Shown here in pieces: positions 5,646-7,636 of a DNA stretch of 7,636 bases. The notes beneath the pieces were generated by a model, which did no database searches, was not told the origin of the DNA, and was given only the letters and a program-made list of their open reading frames with translations. This DNA is from Gammaproteobacteria bacterium (GTDB lineage Bacteria > Pseudomonadota > Gammaproteobacteria > Arenicellales > Poriferihabitantaceae), in the NCBI GenBank assembly GCA_024679435.1, contig JAIBDK010000106.1, forward strand, positions 1 through 7,636, written 5' to 3'. A program made the translations under genes and the position numbers. How positions within the stretch are numbered: position 1 is the stretch's first letter; each line of letters starts with the position of its first letter.

Positions 5646-5697
5646 TTTCAGACATCAAAACAACGTAGGTGAATTCTGATCACAGATAAATGTCACC

Positions 5698-5724
5698 GCG
5701 CCGGGTCACGGGGTGAGCCGGCGC
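5698..5724 (-). promoter_or_regulatory. Strong GC-rich hairpin between pal and cpoB
   Basis: The perfect 7-bp arms GCGCCGG (5698-5704) and CCGGCGC (5718-5724) enclose, after one mismatch, a further 4-bp stem TCAC/GTGA with a 3-base loop. The stem is therefore 12 positions long with one mismatch. It begins 17 bp after the pal stop. No T-run follows on the minus strand, so it is more likely a REP-like RNA-stabilising or attenuating element that keeps pal mRNA high relative to cpoB than a full terminator. Confidence 0.6.
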
Positions 5725-5741
5725 AACATGGGCTGACCAAT

Positions 5742-6278
5742 CTACTGATAAAGTATTTCCACTCGACGATTCAGGCTCCATGCACTTTCATCGCTACCCA
5801 GCGATACCGGACGTTCTTCACCGTAGGAAATATTTTGAATTCTGCTTGCACTGACACCCAGAGCCTGCATCAGATTAGCAACTTCTTTGGCACGATCTTC
5901 ACCAAGCGCAAGGTTATATTCCCGGGTTCCACGTTCATCTGCATGGCCTTCCAGAATCACGCCCACGCCACTGGCATTGGCACTGCTAAGATACTGCGCG
6001 TGAGCCTGAACAACCGCCTCACTTTCCAGGGTTAATGAACTACTATTATATTCAAAATAAATAACCCGACTGTTTAGCAACTCGGCGTTGGCACCGCTAC
6101 TTCCATCCAGACCCGATGTACTCGAAGATCCGTCTCCGGATAAACCAGACGAACTGGCACCCAGACTACTGTCAACCGCCTCTACGTTGACATCTTCTTC
6201 CACCGACTTGCGCCCACCACAGGCCGCAAGGGCAAATGATGCCACCAGAACAATGATTAAAGACCGAATATTTCGCAT
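5742..6278 (-). CDS. pal: Peptidoglycan-associated lipoprotein Pal
   Basis: Pal is the outer-membrane lipoprotein that anchors the membrane to peptidoglycan and is recycled by TolB/TolA during septation. The 178-residue precursor has a type II signal peptide with lipobox LAAC (Cys20). A Ser/Gly/Asp-rich flexible tether follows at 21-65. Then comes an OmpA-like domain at about 68-176, starting RVIYFEYNSSSL. It carries the peptidoglycan-binding signature GHADERGTREYNLALGEDRA, whose D114 and R129 match the diaminopimelate-binding Asp and Arg of the family at the usual 15-residue spacing. The domain ends SYGEERP and LNRRVEI, as in other Pal proteins. The length is normal. The gene starts 12 bp after tolB, with a Shine-Dalgarno site overlapping the tolB stop, which indicates translational coupling. 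Confidence 0.98.
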   Translation of the reverse strand: MRNIRSLIIVLVASFALAACGGRKSVEEDVNVEAVDSSLGASSSGLSGDGSSSTSGLDGSSGANAELLNSRVIYFEYNSSSLTLESEAVVQAHAQYLSSANASGVGVILEGHADERGTREYNLALGEDRAKEVANLMQALGVSASRIQNISYGEERPVSLGSDESAWSLNRRVEILYQ

Positions 6279-6286
6279 AATTTATT

Positions 6287-6292
6287 TCCTCT
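6287..6292 (-). promoter_or_regulatory. Shine-Dalgarno site of pal, overlapping the tolB stop
   Basis: AGAGGA lies 8 bases before the pal ATG and shares its first two bases (AG) with the TAG stop of tolB. Ribosomes ending on tolB would be placed on the pal start. Confidence 0.75.
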
Positions 6293-7616
6293 ACAGTTTA
6301 CGATTGAATGGAGACCATGCAGGTTCCCTAACGGAACCCCCCTGGAATTTAAGCGTCTGTTGCACCTGCCCGTCTGCAGATACCGTCGCCAAAACGTTTC
6401 GACCCGCTTTCTGGGTTGCATACATTATCATTTCGCCATTGGGTGCAAATGATGGAGATTCATCATTGATGGTACGGGTTAATTCCCGAACGATTCTATC
6501 GTTAAAGGAGTATATCCCAACTTTGTATCCGTTACCCTGATTGGTTATCAACACGATCGTTTTGCCGTCAGGCGCATAAGATGCCCCGGCGTTATACTTT
6601 CCCTGAAAAGTCATTCTCTGAGCTTGCCCCCCGGCAACAGAAATCTTATAGATCTGAGGGCCGCCGGAACGTCCCGATGTGAAAATAATAGAGCCACCGT
6701 CCGGAGACCAGGCGGGCTCCGTGTCTATTGCAGTATGACGGGTCAAACGCCGAAGCGCCGAAGTCGCTACGTCAAACACATAAATCTCAGGATTACCATC
6801 CTTCGACAACGTAAGGGCAATTTTCCTGCCATCGGGCGACCAGGCGGGCGCACTATTAATGCCTTCAAATTCGGCCACCCGACTGCGTTTTCCAGTCCAG
6901 ACATCCTGAACGTAGATCATGGAACGGCGTTTCTCGAAAGATACGTAGGCAATTTTATTGCCATCCGCAGACCAGGCAGGGGACAGTATTGGTTGGCTAG
7001 ATTCAAGAACTGTCCTGGGGCCGAAACCGTCTGAATCGGCCACCCGAAGAAAGTATTGACGACTCGGTTCAGCGCCCTGAACCGTCACGTAGGCGATTCG
7101 GGTATCGAAAGCACCGACCTTTCCGGTCAGCTTCTGATAAATAATGTCACTGATCTGATGGGCAACCTTCCGCATCTTGGTGGCGGGCACAATAAACTTC
7201 TGACCGACCAGTTGCTGCTCACGAAAAACATCAATCAATCGGAATCGCACTTCATACTGATTATTTCCAATATTGATCACCTTTCCCACCACCATAGCCT
7301 CAGCCTTAATTAACCGCCAGTCCTTGTACTGCACCGATTTAAGGTCGTGGGGCTGACTCAATTGGGATGAACGCGGAATCGTCTCAAAACGCCCGCTAAA
7401 GCCGAGGTCGGATTCGATAACGTCCGCCAATTGGGTTTCACCCTGACTCACACCGTCCATGGAAAACGGCACGATAGCGATGGGAATGCCCGCTGTGGTC
7501 CCCTGGTTAACCTCAATAGTCAGCACCGCGTGGCTCGGCAACGTGTAACAAATCGCAACCAGCAACATAAGAGTTTGTAATAAATATCGCGCTTTACTTA
7601 ACATTCTAAAAATCAT
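6291..7616 (-). CDS. tolB: Tol-Pal system periplasmic protein TolB
   Basis: TolB is the periplasmic shuttle that binds Pal through its beta-propeller and TolA through its N-terminus. The 441-residue precursor has a Sec signal peptide cleaved after SHA (residue 30). An N-terminal alpha/beta domain follows (31-165, beginning VLTIEVNQGTTAGIPIAIVP). A six-bladed propeller (about 170-440) carries repeated PAWSPDG/SPDG motifs at about 213, 257, 301, 346, 388 and 432 (ILSPAWSADG, SAPAWSPDG, TEPAWSPDG, GASYAPDG, ESPSFAPNG, REPAWSPF). The length is typical for the family. ATG 7616 overlaps the putative tolA end by 11 bases. The second Met (ATG 7604, residue 5) starts one base after that tolA stop and gives an equally good signal peptide. 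Neither has a clear Shine-Dalgarno sequence, so the start is uncertain by four residues. Confidence 0.97.
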   Translation of the reverse strand: MIFRMLSKARYLLQTLMLLVAICYTLPSHAVLTIEVNQGTTAGIPIAIVPFSMDGVSQGETQLADVIESDLGFSGRFETIPRSSQLSQPHDLKSVQYKDWRLIKAEAMVVGKVINIGNNQYEVRFRLIDVFREQQLVGQKFIVPATKMRKVAHQISDIIYQKLTGKVGAFDTRIAYVTVQGAEPSRQYFLRVADSDGFGPRTVLESSQPILSPAWSADGNKIAYVSFEKRRSMIYVQDVWTGKRSRVAEFEGINSAPAWSPDGRKIALTLSKDGNPEIYVFDVATSALRRLTRHTAIDTEPAWSPDGGSIIFTSGRSGGPQIYKISVAGGQAQRMTFQGKYNAGASYAPDGKTIVLITNQGNGYKVGIYSFNDRIVRELTRTINDESPSFAPNGEMIMYATQKAGRNVLATVSADGQVQQTLKFQGGSVREPAWSPFNRKL

Positions 7617-7635
7617 CCGGATTAAACAGTAGGTC
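7606..7635 (-). CDS. tolA: C-terminal end of TolA (partial)
   Basis: A minus-strand frame enters from the right edge and ends at TAG 7608-7606. It encodes DLLFNPDDF. TolA proteins commonly end in a short L-x-F-x-P motif (E. coli ends LDFKP), and tolA is expected directly upstream of tolB. The identification therefore rests on gene order plus nine residues. It overlaps tolB by 11 bases if tolB starts at 7616. Confidence 0.55.
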   Translation of the reverse strand, partial: DLLFNPDDF

Positions 7636-7636
7636 A

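Noticed and set aside
5667..5687. CRP-like site TGTGA...TCAC on the minus strand between pal and cpoB
   Set aside because: The half-sites are separated by 7 instead of 6 bases and the second half is TCACC, so it does not meet the consensus.
5835..6035. Plus-strand frame inside pal
   Set aside because: Antisense to the OmpA-like domain of pal, with no independent support.
6088..7313. Plus-strand open frames opposite tolB and pal (6088-6540, 6624-7034, 7056-7313)
   Set aside because: They are shadows of strongly conserved minus-strand genes, with no recognisable domains and no ribosome sites.

Overview
The window looks like chromosomal DNA of a Gram-negative gammaproteobacterium, probably marine or saline. 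The evidence is the minus-strand block tolA(end)-tolB-pal-cpoB of the Tol-Pal envelope system, a Pseudomonas/Cellvibrionales-style tRNA-Lys next to it, an outer-membrane porin, an NhaA sodium/proton antiporter and an arylsulfatase remnant. The genus cannot be fixed from the sequence alone.

Right part (about 4410-7636, minus strand): the last codons of a probable tolA run into tolB. Pal follows 12 bp later, with its Shine-Dalgarno sequence overlapping the tolB stop. CpoB (YbgF) follows after a 136-bp gap that holds a strong GC-rich hairpin and a plausible promoter of its own. Downstream is a tRNA-Lys(UUU) with a clear sigma70 promoter, a GC-rich discriminator and an intrinsic terminator. Together the protein genes encode the periplasmic and outer-membrane half of the machine that constricts the outer membrane at division and links it to peptidoglycan.

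Middle part (about 2110-4375): this region looks like accessory DNA next to the tRNA. It holds a decayed IS3-family insertion sequence (one terminal repeat, an orfA with an internal stop codon, and only the first codons of orfB), a long imperfect hairpin of unknown origin, a complete porin gene on the minus strand, and a convergent intergenic region rich in inverted repeats.

Left part (1-2107, plus strand): the 3' end of an unrecognised gene, a strongly truncated arylsulfatase pseudogene followed by about 400 bp of AT-rich DNA without a convincing gene, and an intact nhaA.

I see no CRISPR array, defence system or other clearly new multi-gene system. The points most worth a second look are the debris between tRNA-Lys and the porin, the long hairpin at 3835-3909, the pal/cpoB hairpin with the tandem-repeat start of cpoB (which appears to encode a lipoprotein form of CpoB), and the acidic N-terminal extension of the porin.
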